Below are positions 50,044 through 59,537 of a stretch of DNA of 64,000 nucleotides, piece by piece. The notes beneath the pieces were generated by a model. It was not told the DNA's origin and made no database searches. It worked only from the letters and a program-made list of their open reading frames with translations. Position 1 is the stretch's first letter; each line of letters begins with the position of its first letter. A program made the position numbers and the translations under genes. Source of the stretch: Conexivisphaerales archaeon (GTDB lineage Archaea; Thermoproteota; Nitrososphaeria; Conexivisphaerales; DTJL01); assembly GCA_038728585.1 (NCBI GenBank), contig JAVYTR010000008.1, forward strand, positions 19,410 through 83,409. Reading direction: 5' to 3'.

Positions 50044-51150
50044 ATGAACATAATATTCATAATTGTCTTCACACTGCTTGCCATATCAACACTAGCCTGG
50101 CTTTTAGCTTTGGTAAGGTATATAGACAGCCTGAAGAGAATACCTTCGCTGTCAGACTACAGCAGCGATTCAGCCGTTGAAGTTTCAGCCATTATACCTG
50201 TCAGAGATGACGATGCAAGGCAAAGCACAACGATGCTAGCTGAAGAAAGATGCATAAAGGAGATAGTTGTAGTTGACGACCATTCTTCTGCTTCGTTCAA
50301 GGATGCGATCTCAGAACTGACAAAGCTGAGCAGCAAAGTAAGAGTTCTGGAGTCTGATGGACATGGGAAGGCCGCAGCATGCCAGGCTGGAGCCGATGTA
50401 GCCAGGAGCGAGATACTGCTCTTCGTCGATGCAGACACTCTTGTCAAGAAAGGAGCTATTGCAAGAGCTTTAAACCTTATGAAAGAAAAGAATCTTGATG
50501 CAGTTTCAGTAATAGGTGAACTAAGATGCAAGGGTCTTGACAAGATGCTGACCCCGTTCAGCTTTGGCCTTCTAAATTCTTTTATTCCATTGAAGAATGT
50601 AATGGACGAGAAGAGCAACGGGTTCTTCTTTGGTAGCTTTATCATGATAAAGAAAGCATCTTACAATGCAATAGGAGGCCATGCATCTGTCTCGAACAGT
50701 ATTCTTGAAGACAAAGCACTTGGAGAGGTTGCTAAGAAGAAGGGCCTTAGGATAGCTATCGCAAAGGCAGAAGGACTGATTTCAGCAGAGTGGGCCCCTG
50801 GTTTCATGCAGAACGTGAAAGCTCTCAGAAGGGTGCTATCACCTTCTATGGCCGGTAAGCCTGTGGCTTCTTTTATGATATCTGTGGCAATGACAATCTT
50901 TCTTCTATTCCCACTGCTTTCTTTACTGCTAAGCTTTATGAATCCATATTTCCTTCTGCTCAGCATCTTTGCACTAACTATTCAGCTACTTTTTTCTCTG
51001 TTGGCAAGCAGGTCTGTAGGTGTCAGCAGAGTTTATGCTCTTGCCTTCCCTCTTGCTGAAATAGTAATTACCTTGGCGTTCTGGCAGAGTTTCTTCACAG
51101 CATACAGGCATGGAAAGATAGTATGGAAGGGAAGGGAGTACAGGGTCTGA
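50044..51150 (+). CDS. Membrane glycosyltransferase, family 2
   Basis: The 368-residue protein has one N-terminal helix, a GT-A catalytic domain with VSAIIPVRDDDA, DDHSS, the metal-binding DAD (129-131 in LFVDADTLV), and acceptor-base region LEDKALGEVAKKKG. Two C-terminal membrane helices (about 280-345) follow. The arrangement resembles the CrtQ-like/hopanoid glycosyltransferase group, which glycosylates a lipid or carotenoid at the inner membrane face. Donor and acceptor are unknown. ATG start after an A-T rich leader; monocistronic. Confidence 0.8.
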   Translation: MNIIFIIVFTLLAISTLAWLLALVRYIDSLKRIPSLSDYSSDSAVEVSAIIPVRDDDARQSTTMLAEERCIKEIVVVDDHSSASFKDAISELTKLSSKVRVLESDGHGKAAACQAGADVARSEILLFVDADTLVKKGAIARALNLMKEKNLDAVSVIGELRCKGLDKMLTPFSFGLLNSFIPLKNVMDEKSNGFFFGSFIMIKKASYNAIGGHASVSNSILEDKALGEVAKKKGLRIAIAKAEGLISAEWAPGFMQNVKALRRVLSPSMAGKPVASFMISVAMTIFLLFPLLSLLLSFMNPYFLLLSIFALTIQLLFSLLASRSVGVSRVYALAFPLAEIVITLAFWQSFFTAYRHGKIVWKGREYRV

Positions 51151-51151
51151 A

Positions 51152-53047
51152 TTACTTGTAGGCTGGAAATGTAATTCTGAATCTCGTTCCTTTACCTTCC
51201 TCGCTCTCCACATCTATCTGTCCCCCTTGGTCAGTCACAAACTTCTTAATTATTGCGAGTCCAAGCCCCAGTCCCTTTTCCTTAGTTGTAAAGAAAGGAG
51301 AGAAAAGGTTCTCCTGAACCTCCTTGGACATTCCTTTGCCGGTATCAGAAACGTTCAGAATCACGCTATCGCCCTTTCTATCAGCTGAAATCTTCAGAAC
51401 ACCACCATCCGGCATGGCTTCGACTGCATTTTTAACAAGGTTCTGAATGACTCTCGCCATCTGAAGCTCATCTCCGTATATGACAGCATCGTCACTCACC
51501 TCGACCTGTCTTCTTATCTTCTGGGGTATGGTCATAGTGCTCAGTGTGTCATTGATAACTTCCTTCAACACAACTTTCGATTTCTTTGGAGGTGTAGGCT
51601 TTACGAATTGTGTCAGCTCCGTAACTATATCGTTCGCCTGTTTCAATGCATTTCTCATTGTGGTGATTATCTTTTCTGTATCCCTATCTTTCTCCGGAAG
51701 GCTGTTCTCAAGTGCATAAAGGCCTAGGTCTATTGCAGTGAGAGGGTTCCTTATATCATGTGTCACCTGAGCGAGCGACATACCTATGCTTATCAGTTTC
51801 TCTGCTTCAGGCGTCACCTGCTTTGCGCTCTCCAGCTCTTTACTCTTCTTCTCTATCTCCATTCTCAGCTCCTTTATCTGCTCAGAAAGCTCCTGCTCCA
51901 TCCTCTTGATGTCGGTAATGTCAACGAGCTCAAGAACGAAATATATTGCCCTACCATCTTCACCAAGATAAGGGTCTATGGTTGTTGCAGCCCATACAGC
52001 TCCTCCTGAAGCTCTGATGAACCTAGCTTCAGTCTTTATATGTGAAGGATTAAGGCTAGACATGCTCGATATATACTGTACCATGAGGTTTCTATCATCA
52101 GGATGTGTTATATCAGCTACATGCACCGACTTCAGCCTATCCTGCTGGTAGTCAAGGAGGTCCGAAAAAGACCTGTTTGCGTAGATTATCCTTCCATCCA
52201 GACCAACAAGAGCAACCCCAACAGATGAGCTGTCCACTATAGACTTCAGCCTCTCCTGCTCCCTCAGAAGCTTCCTGAGTTTCATCTTCTCTTCTGTTAT
52301 ATCCTTCACCAGAAGCATGAGCTGACCCCCATCTTCTGTCTTCGTACCCACATAGGTGATCAGAACATATGATTCGCTGCCATCTCTCTTGAGAGCCTTC
52401 GCCTCCAGGCTTCCCGAGACTCTGGTCTCAGAATCTATTCTTTCTCCAAGCTCAGTCATTCTGGTTTTGAAGATCTGGTGATGTCTCTCAGGAATGAAGC
52501 GTCTGAAGTTCCTTCCGATAGCTTCTGTCTGCTCATAACCAAAGAGCTTCTCTGCCCCGTTATTCCATCCTATCACGTTGCCAGATAGGTCTAGCGTCAC
52601 CAGTGCTTCAGGTATGCTGTCCTTGAGAAACTTCTCCCTTATGGCGTAGGATGATATCTCCTGCTCATACCTCCTAGCTTTCGTTGTATCGTGTATGGTT
52701 CCTATGAAACCGATTGATAATCTGTCTGCTGTGGGAAAAGGAAAGGCAGTTTCTGTAACGTTTCTGAAGCTGCCGTCAGAATGCCTGAGCCTGAACTCTA
52801 TTGTATACGGTTTCGACGAAGCCAGGCTATCCTTGTAAACCTTCATGTAAGAATCCCTATCGTCTCTGTGTATATCTGCAACCCATCCCAAGTGCAGCTC
52901 TTCTTCGAAGACTCTGCCCGTAAATTCAAGCCAGGCATCGTTGAAGAAATCTCTTGAACCATCCTGAGCTGCGTGCCAGACTGGAAACGGTAGCTTTGAC
53001 AGAAGGGAAGAAACATCATCGGAAAGGCCTGGTATGCTCTGCAACAT
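51152..53047 (-). CDS. Soluble multi-PAS histidine kinase
   Basis: The 631-residue cytoplasmic kinase has three PAS domains (about 10-135, 138-262, 265-385) with linker WNNGAEKLFGY and LLDYQQDRL motifs. A coiled coil (about 385-415) leads to HisKA with phospho-acceptor H430 in THDIRNPLTAID. The HATPase domain has N-box NLVKNAVEAM, G1-box DTGKGMS and G2-box GLGLGL. No membrane segment, so it senses an intracellular cue such as redox, heme or small molecules. The only receiver gene in the window is at 13465-13920; the two may be partners by exclusion, not by linkage. Confidence 0.9.
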   Translation of the reverse strand: MLQSIPGLSDDVSSLLSKLPFPVWHAAQDGSRDFFNDAWLEFTGRVFEEELHLGWVADIHRDDRDSYMKVYKDSLASSKPYTIEFRLRHSDGSFRNVTETAFPFPTADRLSIGFIGTIHDTTKARRYEQEISSYAIREKFLKDSIPEALVTLDLSGNVIGWNNGAEKLFGYEQTEAIGRNFRRFIPERHHQIFKTRMTELGERIDSETRVSGSLEAKALKRDGSESYVLITYVGTKTEDGGQLMLLVKDITEEKMKLRKLLREQERLKSIVDSSSVGVALVGLDGRIIYANRSFSDLLDYQQDRLKSVHVADITHPDDRNLMVQYISSMSSLNPSHIKTEARFIRASGGAVWAATTIDPYLGEDGRAIYFVLELVDITDIKRMEQELSEQIKELRMEIEKKSKELESAKQVTPEAEKLISIGMSLAQVTHDIRNPLTAIDLGLYALENSLPEKDRDTEKIITTMRNALKQANDIVTELTQFVKPTPPKKSKVVLKEVINDTLSTMTIPQKIRRQVEVSDDAVIYGDELQMARVIQNLVKNAVEAMPDGGVLKISADRKGDSVILNVSDTGKGMSKEVQENLFSPFFTTKEKGLGLGLAIIKKFVTDQGGQIDVESEEGKGTRFRITFPAYK

Positions 53048-53384
53048 CCAAAATCACCCGTAGAAAAAGTTCGTGGAGTAAAAAGAAGCACCCCTTGCAT
53101 GAGATCTACACGCTAGAGTAACCGCCATATCTGACGAGCCCACGAACAGCAAAAAATTAACATGTCTTGTATATATTCCTTACTATTCGCATTTTTGAGC
53201 ACTGTTTTATGAAATAATTAGACAACTCCAGATATTTATGCTATTTATTTCCCATAATTCCAAACCATGATATGCTTTGATAGATTAATGACATAATAAT
53301 AGCCATAAGTTTGGTAATTGGATGAAGACTATCTTTTGCAAAGAATATAACTAACCATCTAACATGGAATAAGCAAGAGACAGA
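53048..53384. other. 337-bp divergent gap, A-T rich
   Basis: Sequence upstream of both the kinase (minus) and methylmalonyl-CoA mutase (plus) genes. AGAATATAAC near 53342-53351 is a plausible TATA for the mutase, with transcription near 53372. No gene-like frame. Confidence 0.4.
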
Positions 53385-54986
53385 ATGAAACCTGTAACTG
53401 TTGAAAGGAAGGATCACGAAAGTCTGAGATACAGTGAATCAGGGATAGAGTTGAAGACATTTTACAGACCTGAGGATGTAAAGGGAGACTATGAGCACAA
53501 GCTGGGTGACCCTGGAGTTGCTCCTTACACAAGGGGCGTCTACAGGGATATGTACAGAGTCAAGCCCTGGACTATGAGGCAGTATTCTGGTTTTGCCAGC
53601 GCTGATAAGACAAACCTTCGTTTTAAACTTCTGTTGAAGGAAGGGCAGACTGGACTAAGCATCGCCTTTGACCTTCCGACGCAGCTCGGCCTCGACCCGG
53701 ATGACCCAAGGGCATATTATGAAGTGGGCAGGGTTGGTGTGCCTGTACCACACTGGAGGGAGATGGGAAGAGTGATGAATGGCATAGATATTTCGAACGT
53801 ATCAACTTCAATGACGATCAACGCCACAGCTATGGAGATGCTTTCAACATACATCGTTGTTGCAGAAAGCAGAAATATTGATCAGTCAGATTTGCAAGGA
53901 ACCGTCCAGAACGATATACTGAAGGAGTTTATAGCAAGAAATAACTTCATCTACCCACCGAAACCTTCGATGCGTTATGCTGCTGATATAATCGAGTACT
54001 GCAGCGAAAAGATGCCAAAATGGAACAGCATCAGCATAAGCGGATATCATTTTGAAGAAGCTGGTGCGACGCCTGTTCAGGAGGTTGCCTTCACCATAGC
54101 TGATGGCATAGAATATGTGAAAGCTATGCTTGAGAGAAATAAACCCGTCGACCAGTTTGCGCCGAGGCTCTCCTTCTTCTTCTCTGCCAGAACCTCCCTG
54201 ATAGAACAGGTGGCAAAATTCAGGGCTGCAAGGAGGCTTTGGGCCAAGGTGATGAGAGATAGGTTCCATGCCAAAGACCCTAAATCTCTCATGATGAGAT
54301 TTCATGTTCAGACTGCTGGTGCTCAAATGACCGCCTCTCAGATAAAGCTGAACATAGCAAGAACTGCAATTCAAGCTCTTGCAGCTGTACTTGGAGGGGC
54401 ACAGTCTCTGCATGTCAATTCATACGATGAAGCCTTGGGGTTACCTACTGAAGAAGCAGCAACACTCTCTGTCAGAGTTCAGCAATTTCTGCTTAATGAG
54501 ACAGATGTAGCGAAGTCAGCAGATCCTCTTGGAGGCTCCTATATGGTTGAGAGCCTGACCGATGAGCTTGAAGAAAAAGCATATGAGCTTATTGAAAGGG
54601 TTGAAAAGATGGGCGGGATGCTCAAGGCTATAGAAGCCAATTTTCCTCAGTCTGAGATAGAAAGGTCCAGCTACGAATACCAGAAGAGGGTGGAAAGCGG
54701 AGAGATAGAGGTTATTGGAGTGAACAGATACAGAGAAGAGGAGAAGGTAAGGGTCCTGAAGATAGACCCGAGGGAGAGGGAGAAGGTGATATCCAGGCTT
54801 AATAAGTACAGAGCTGAAAGAGACAAAAAAGATGTAGAGCATTCTCTCAGCAAACTGGGCAACGCAGCTGAGAAGGATGAACAGAACATCTTTCCCTATG
54901 TACTTGATGCGATAAGAAATGGTGCAACTGTAGGTGAAGTCAGCTCTATTCTCAGGGAGATATGGGGAGAATGGAATGCAGATTAG
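53385..54986 (+). CDS. Methylmalonyl-CoA mutase, large (catalytic) subunit
   Basis: The 533-residue B12-dependent mutase TIM barrel interconverts methylmalonyl-CoA and succinyl-CoA. Marks include PYTRGVYRDMY, PWTMRQYSGF (the Tyr distinguishes it from isobutyryl-CoA mutase, which has Phe), GTVQNDILKEF, PKPSMR (retained carboxylate Arg), SISGYHFEEAGATP with cobalt-proximal His, and QSLHVNSYDEALGLPT. The B12-binding domain is absent, as in archaeal split enzymes, and is not in this window. It could serve propionate oxidation or anaplerotic CO2 entry. ATG start; next to the carbamoyltransferase-like genes but convergent with them. Confidence 0.9.
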   Translation: MKPVTVERKDHESLRYSESGIELKTFYRPEDVKGDYEHKLGDPGVAPYTRGVYRDMYRVKPWTMRQYSGFASADKTNLRFKLLLKEGQTGLSIAFDLPTQLGLDPDDPRAYYEVGRVGVPVPHWREMGRVMNGIDISNVSTSMTINATAMEMLSTYIVVAESRNIDQSDLQGTVQNDILKEFIARNNFIYPPKPSMRYAADIIEYCSEKMPKWNSISISGYHFEEAGATPVQEVAFTIADGIEYVKAMLERNKPVDQFAPRLSFFFSARTSLIEQVAKFRAARRLWAKVMRDRFHAKDPKSLMMRFHVQTAGAQMTASQIKLNIARTAIQALAAVLGGAQSLHVNSYDEALGLPTEEAATLSVRVQQFLLNETDVAKSADPLGGSYMVESLTDELEEKAYELIERVEKMGGMLKAIEANFPQSEIERSSYEYQKRVESGEIEVIGVNRYREEEKVRVLKIDPREREKVISRLNKYRAERDKKDVEHSLSKLGNAAEKDEQNIFPYVLDAIRNGATVGEVSSILREIWGEWNAD

Positions 54987-55007
54987 TAGTAGTAGTAGAC
55001 CACTTGC

Positions 55008-56288
55008 CTAAAGGTAAGCTTGACCGTAAAAGGAAAGAGCCTTTTTGAACATCTCAATCGGCATAACTACAAGTCCTGCACCTATCTGCCCTATCCCAGC
55101 CTCTCTGTGAGCGACACCTGTGTTTATGTGTGGGGTTATACCCGTCTTCACAACCTTCCTTATGTCTATTCCCGTAGGTGTACCTTTGAAATTCATCGCA
55201 GGGATTGTGAAGTATTTGTGAGTCGTATACGTTATGCTGTACATCTTCTCCGTCATCTCTACAGCCTCCTGGTATGTCCCTCCGACCCACGAGATGATAG
55301 CTGGAGCGGCAGCCATGGCAAAACCTCCAAAACCTGCAGTCTCGGTTATGGCGCTGTCGCCTATGTCCGGGTTGCTGTCCTTCTCACTGTAGCCAGGGAA
55401 CCACAATCCCTTCACCATAGGCGCAGGAGCGGTGAACCATTGATCACCAAGGCCGCTGACTCTTATACCAGTTTCAGTACCATTCCTGGACATTGTGGTG
55501 ACTATCGTGCTGTATTTTATCCCATGGGCTGCAAGAGTCATCGCCTTTGCAGTTGCCATACCGAGGTTCAGAGTCAGGAAGTTGTTAGAATTCATGAAAG
55601 AGACCACTTGTAGCATATCCCTTTTATCAACCTCTGCCTGAATCATATAGGGTATCACTTCCTTGAAGAAAAGAGAAGTTGCTGCATTATACCTGTTGTG
55701 ACAGTCATCGCCCATCGTCAGAGCCTGTGAAATTATAGACTTGAAGGATAGACCTTCCTTCTTCTCCTTCAGTATCTGTTTAAGAGTTGCAGATATGACA
55801 TCAAAGAATGTTGTAGACAGCCATCTCAACCTGTTGAGCACTTCTCTGTCATAGGCACCATACCTCAGAACCTTCCCTATACCTTCGTTGAAGTTCGAGA
55901 AAGCTTTCACGTTGTATTTTTCATCCTCAACCTGATAGACAGGCATGCTAGGAGAGATCACGCCAGCCATAGGTCCGACGCAATTATGGTGGTGGCAGGG
56001 TTCTATCGTTACCTTGCCAGAAGATAGAAGCTTTGATGCCTCTTCCTCATTTCCTGCCCATCCTTCGAAAAGGCATGCCCCTATCAGCGCTCCCTTCAGC
56101 GGACCTGAAGCCTTTTCCCATGTTATCGGCGGACCTGCATGCAGAAGCATCTGCTCCTTCATGCCAGGAACAACCTTCGAGGCTATCTCAACACCGTCCC
56201 ATCTGGGGTCAGCCTCCATCATTCTCTTCACAGCCTCAAGGTTTGCGCTTTCTACTTCGTCTTTGATTGAGCTTCTCAGCTGAGACAA
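55008..56288 (-). CDS. DUF1116 protein, oxamate carbamoyltransferase AllG-like subunit
   Basis: The 426-residue protein matches the YlbE/AllG family: LLHAGPPITWEKASGPLKGALIGACLFEGWA, EPCHHHNCVGPMAGVISPSMPV, NLNEGIGKVLRYGAYD and MGDDCHNRYNAATSL. Bacterial members pair with FdrA in oxamate carbamoyltransferase, an allantoin/ureide pathway enzyme. The TTG start at 56288 follows a purine-rich GAGAGAGAA; TATA TTTATACAT lies about 35 bp upstream on this strand. Divergent from fdrA with a 107-bp shared promoter region. The His cluster EPCHHHN may bind metal or substrate. Confidence 0.85.
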   Translation of the reverse strand: MSQLRSSIKDEVESANLEAVKRMMEADPRWDGVEIASKVVPGMKEQMLLHAGPPITWEKASGPLKGALIGACLFEGWAGNEEEASKLLSSGKVTIEPCHHHNCVGPMAGVISPSMPVYQVEDEKYNVKAFSNFNEGIGKVLRYGAYDREVLNRLRWLSTTFFDVISATLKQILKEKKEGLSFKSIISQALTMGDDCHNRYNAATSLFFKEVIPYMIQAEVDKRDMLQVVSFMNSNNFLTLNLGMATAKAMTLAAHGIKYSTIVTTMSRNGTETGIRVSGLGDQWFTAPAPMVKGLWFPGYSEKDSNPDIGDSAITETAGFGGFAMAAAPAIISWVGGTYQEAVEMTEKMYSITYTTHKYFTIPAMNFKGTPTGIDIRKVVKTGITPHINTGVAHREAGIGQIGAGLVVMPIEMFKKALSFYGQAYL

Positions 56289-56360
56289 TTCTCTCTCTGC
56301 GCTTTACGACAAAATGGCAATATGTATAAATGTAGCTGGCTGAGACTCGCCCCATGTTTT

Positions 56361-56373
56361 TTAGTAGATAAAT
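56361..56373 (+). promoter_or_regulatory. TATA box of the fdrA-like gene
   Basis: The stretch TAGTAGATAAATC contains AGATAAAT about 26 bp before the ATG at 56396. It supports that ATG over the TTG at 56381. Confidence 0.4.
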
Positions 56374-56395
56374 CCAGGGATTGGATCGGGGCGGT

Positions 56396-57961
56396 ATGAC
56401 TTTTCTTGTGGCCAGGGTGAAGAAAAATACCTACAGAGATTCGATGCAGCTGATGCAGCTGACTGAAAGGGCGAAAAAGCTGAGAGGAGTGTTGGACGCT
56501 GCAGCAGTGATGGGTACAGAAAACAACAAGGAACTGCTGAAAAGCATAGGAATGCTGCCAGTCGAAGCGGAGGAAGCAGGACCTGATGATATACTGTTTG
56601 TAGTTTCAGGTTCAACCAGAGAAGAGGCTGAGAAAGCTATTTCTGAGATGGAGGGTCTGATGCTTTCTGGAATCAGCACAGGCCCAAGCTACGTGGAGCT
56701 AGAAGAAGCCCTGAAGATGCAGGATGTCAACTTTGCTGTAGTATCAGTGCCTGGTGAAAATGCTAAAGATGCTGTATTGCCTATTCTGAAAAGAGGTATC
56801 AGCGTTCACCTCTTCAGCGACCATGTCTCCGTTGAAGACGAGGTCTACATGAAGAATTACGCACTGTCAAAGGGCCTACTACTGCTTGGCCCTTCTGCTG
56901 GAACATCAATTATAGGAGGTAAAGGGATCGCTTTTTCCAACGCCGTTGAAAGAGGGAGAGTTGGTATAATATCAGCATCAGGTACAGGACTTCAGGAGGT
57001 AAGCGTTCTTCTTACGCTGTTTGGAGAAGGTATTAGCCAGGGGTTCGGAGTAGGTGGAAGAGACCTTTCTGATACATGCATGGGAATGATGACAAAGTCA
57101 TGCATAGACCTGCTTGAGCAGGACGAGAAGACAGAAGTGGTCTGCATAGTCAGCAAGCCTGCTGGAAGCGAAGCTCTGAAATCTCTGCTGCAGTACGTAA
57201 GGGAAAGAACAAAGAAATATTACGTTCTCTGCCTTCTGGGCTCTGATGACTTGGCTATTAACGATAGAAGGATAGTTCAGGCTCACTCTCTTCATGCAAC
57301 AGCAAAGCTGAGCCTGAAAGCTTTGGGAAAAAGCTCAAGATATGGTACACCAGTTGACGAATTAACAGCTAAAGCTGCTGAGCTCAGAAGAAGAGTTTCA
57401 GAAAGAAGGAGGTTTGTGAGGGGATTGTTTTCCGGAGGGACTCTGGCGTATGAGGCTATGCTGATACTTCAGGAAGGGCTGGGGAGAATATACTCTAACA
57501 CACCCCTCAGAAGCGAGGACAGGCTGAAGAATCCCTTCACCAGCTTTGAGAATACAATAGTTGATATGGGAGAAGAAGAATTTACAGAAGGCAGACTTCA
57601 CCCTATGATAGACCCGAGCTTGAGAAGTCTGAGATTGAAGAGTGAGATGGACGATACTTCGGTTGCCTTTGCAATGTTAGATGTAATGCTCGGCTATGGC
57701 AGCCATTCGGACCCTGCAGGCGCAATCGCTGATGTCATGGAGGAGATTGGGGATAAACCTGACCTGCCTGCACTGATAGCTCATGTATGCGGCACGGAAA
57801 AAGACCCGCAGAAACTGAGTATGCAAACAGAGGAGCTCAGAAGGTATGGTGTAGAGACTTTTCTGACAAATGCTGAAATGAGCTTTGTAGCTGCGCAGGC
57901 ATTGAACAACAATGATAAGGTTATAGGGAAAAGATTAGCTAGAAAGTACCTGCTGGAGTGA
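56396..57961 (+). CDS. FdrA-like protein, oxamate carbamoyltransferase AllF-like subunit
   Basis: This protein of 521 residues (from ATG 56396) belongs to the FdrA/succinyl-CoA-synthetase-like family. It opens with VARVKKNTYRDSMQLMQLTERAKKL. The CoA-ligase-like core has LLGPSAGTSIIGGKGIAFSN, GIISASGTGLQEVSVLL and GVGGRDLSDTCMGMM. The C-terminal half has GLFSGGTLAYEAM, HPMIDPSLRS and MLDVMLGYGSHSDPAG. In bacteria FdrA with the DUF1116 protein forms oxamate carbamoyltransferase, which makes carbamoyl phosphate. The frame opens at TTG 56381; ATG 56396 fits family N-termini. Overlaps a 60-residue gene by four bases. Confidence 0.85.
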   Translation: MTFLVARVKKNTYRDSMQLMQLTERAKKLRGVLDAAAVMGTENNKELLKSIGMLPVEAEEAGPDDILFVVSGSTREEAEKAISEMEGLMLSGISTGPSYVELEEALKMQDVNFAVVSVPGENAKDAVLPILKRGISVHLFSDHVSVEDEVYMKNYALSKGLLLLGPSAGTSIIGGKGIAFSNAVERGRVGIISASGTGLQEVSVLLTLFGEGISQGFGVGGRDLSDTCMGMMTKSCIDLLEQDEKTEVVCIVSKPAGSEALKSLLQYVRERTKKYYVLCLLGSDDLAINDRRIVQAHSLHATAKLSLKALGKSSRYGTPVDELTAKAAELRRRVSERRRFVRGLFSGGTLAYEAMLILQEGLGRIYSNTPLRSEDRLKNPFTSFENTIVDMGEEEFTEGRLHPMIDPSLRSLRLKSEMDDTSVAFAMLDVMLGYGSHSDPAGAIADVMEEIGDKPDLPALIAHVCGTEKDPQKLSMQTEELRRYGVETFLTNAEMSFVAAQALNNNDKVIGKRLARKYLLE

Positions 57962-58140
57962 TAGTTATGCAGGAAAAGCTCAAGGAGATACTTGAAGGTA
58001 AAATAGTAGCTATAAATCTGGGTCTCGACCTTTTTGCTGACGAACTTGAGAAGCAAGGGATAAAGACAGTCAGGGTAAAGTTTACACCAAAGCACAGTGT
58101 TGAAAAGGAGCTTCAGGATATACTCGATGCTATAAGCTGA
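57958..58140 (+). CDS. 60-residue protein coupled to the fdrA-like gene
   Basis: The frame starts GTG 57958 (overlapping the fdrA stop as GTGA) or ATG 57967. The peptide KIVAINLGLDLFADELEKQGIKTVRVKFTPKHSVEKELQDILDAI resembles the short Rossmann-like unit (NIGL-FA-L-QG-VVxVDWxPP) that in some organisms is found at the ends of FdrA or DUF1116 proteins. Here it is a separate gene. Coupling to fdrA suggests it is a subunit of the same complex. Confidence 0.65.
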   Translation: MIVMQEKLKEILEGKIVAINLGLDLFADELEKQGIKTVRVKFTPKHSVEKELQDILDAIS

Positions 58141-58164
58141 AGTTTTGAGTAAAACCGATTAGAC

Positions 58165-58638
58165 TCATTTCTTTCTTTTCAAATAGAGCCTTTTGGCCTC
58201 TCTTATTGCAGGGAGCATTTGGTTGTACGTGCCACACCTGCAGATCATTCCGCTCAGCTTCTCCTTTATCTCTTCGTCGCTCGCCTCAGGGTTCTCAGTC
58301 AGCAGGTAGTGCACGTTCACAACAAAGGCAGGCGTGCAGAAGCCGCACTGCATTGCACCATGTTTAACGAATATCCTCTGCAGAGGAGATAGACCTCCCT
58401 GTCCACCCAGTCCCTCTGCCGTAATAATATCTGCACCGTCAGCCTCAACTGCTAGCATAAGACACGTCTTCATGGCTTTTCCGTTGACGATAGCCATGCA
58501 TGTGCCGCATTCTCCTCTCCAGCAAGCAGCCTTAACACTCTTTACACCCAGTCTATCCCTTATGAAGTCCAGCAGAAGTTCGTTATCTTCTGCTTCAGCT
58601 TCGATCTGCCTGCCGTTCAATCTCATATTTACCTTCAT
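58165..58638 (-). CDS. Molybdenum hydroxylase small subunit, 2Fe-2S protein
   Basis: The 157-residue electron-transfer subunit has the plant-type 2Fe-2S site (CWRGECGTCMAIVNGKAMKTC) and the helical second site (GFCTPAFVV and CRCGTY). It passes electrons from the Mo centre to FAD. The ATG overlaps the FAD-subunit stop by four bases. It is the last gene of the dehydrogenase operon; convergent with the fdrA-associated gene. Confidence 0.9.
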   Translation of the reverse strand: MKVNMRLNGRQIEAEAEDNELLLDFIRDRLGVKSVKAACWRGECGTCMAIVNGKAMKTCLMLAVEADGADIITAEGLGGQGGLSPLQRIFVKHGAMQCGFCTPAFVVNVHYLLTENPEASDEEIKEKLSGMICRCGTYNQMLPAIREAKRLYLKRKK

Positions 58639-59513
58639 GCTGATTCGCCCACTCCCTTCTGCAATACGTCTTTCAATCCCTGCACCATCAGCTTCTCCAT
58701 GACATTCAGCCTGTATGATGAAGATGCCAGTGAATCTTCCATCGGGGTGAAGTTCCTTCTCAGATAGGATATTGATCTGTTCAGAAATTCTTCAGACGAT
58801 TGACTTCTGGAGAAGGTCTCTGAAAGCTCTTCAGGATAGAAAGGTGTTTCAGAGACTGCGCCGAAAACCATCTTGAGGCTGCTTTTGCTCCTATCATAGA
58901 CTATTGCTAGGGAAGCGATGGCAAACTCTGAACCGCGAGAAAATTTGTAGAATCTTCCTTCCTTCTTCTTTGCTTCAGGTACCTCGATTGCTGTGACTAT
59001 TTCATCGTTTGACAGGTCTACCTGTGCCATACCCTTTATGAAGTCCCTGACCATAACCTTCCTTTCACCTCCTTTTCCTTTTATCATAACAGAAGCATCA
59101 TAGGCAATCAAAGGAGGTGGAGAATCTACCCAAGGCAGGGCTTCACACATATCCCCTACAATAGTAGACCTGTTTCTGAGGTTATGGTCGCTCAGTACTG
59201 ATATAGCCTCATACAATCCTCTGTACTCCTTCTTCAGCTGGGAGAAGCCAAGTAGTTCGTTCATTGTTACAGTAGCACCTACATGCAAATAGCCGTTGTA
59301 CTCCAGTCTTCGGAGCTCAGGTATACCTTTCAGGTCAACGACCACTTTAGGCTCAACAAGCCTTTCTTTCATGAAGTTTAACAGGCCTATACCTCCAGCC
59401 ATAACCCTGGCATCATCGCCATAGCTGCTCAAAATCTCTATAGCCTCGTTCAAAGTCTTCGGCCTCAGGTATCTGAACTTCGGCAGTGTAAAGTAGGGAG
59501 AACCAAAGCTCAT
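58635..59513 (-). CDS. Molybdenum hydroxylase medium subunit, FAD-binding
   Basis: The 292-residue protein matches the CoxM/XdhB FAD-binding fold: FRYLRPKTLNEAIEIL, GGIGLLNFMKERLVEP, VGATVTMNELLG, NLRNRSTIVGDMCEALP and KFSRGSEFAIASLAI. The C-terminal CO-dehydrogenase-flavoprotein domain is present. It hands electrons from the FeS centres to an acceptor. Lies 24 bp after the Mo-subunit gene and couples to the 2Fe-2S gene. Confidence 0.9.
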   Translation of the reverse strand: MSFGSPYFTLPKFRYLRPKTLNEAIEILSSYGDDARVMAGGIGLLNFMKERLVEPKVVVDLKGIPELRRLEYNGYLHVGATVTMNELLGFSQLKKEYRGLYEAISVLSDHNLRNRSTIVGDMCEALPWVDSPPPLIAYDASVMIKGKGGERKVMVRDFIKGMAQVDLSNDEIVTAIEVPEAKKKEGRFYKFSRGSEFAIASLAIVYDRSKSSLKMVFGAVSETPFYPEELSETFSRSQSSEEFLNRSISYLRRNFTPMEDSLASSSYRLNVMEKLMVQGLKDVLQKGVGESA

Positions 59514-59537
59514 ATGAAAACACCCTTTCCCTTTCCT

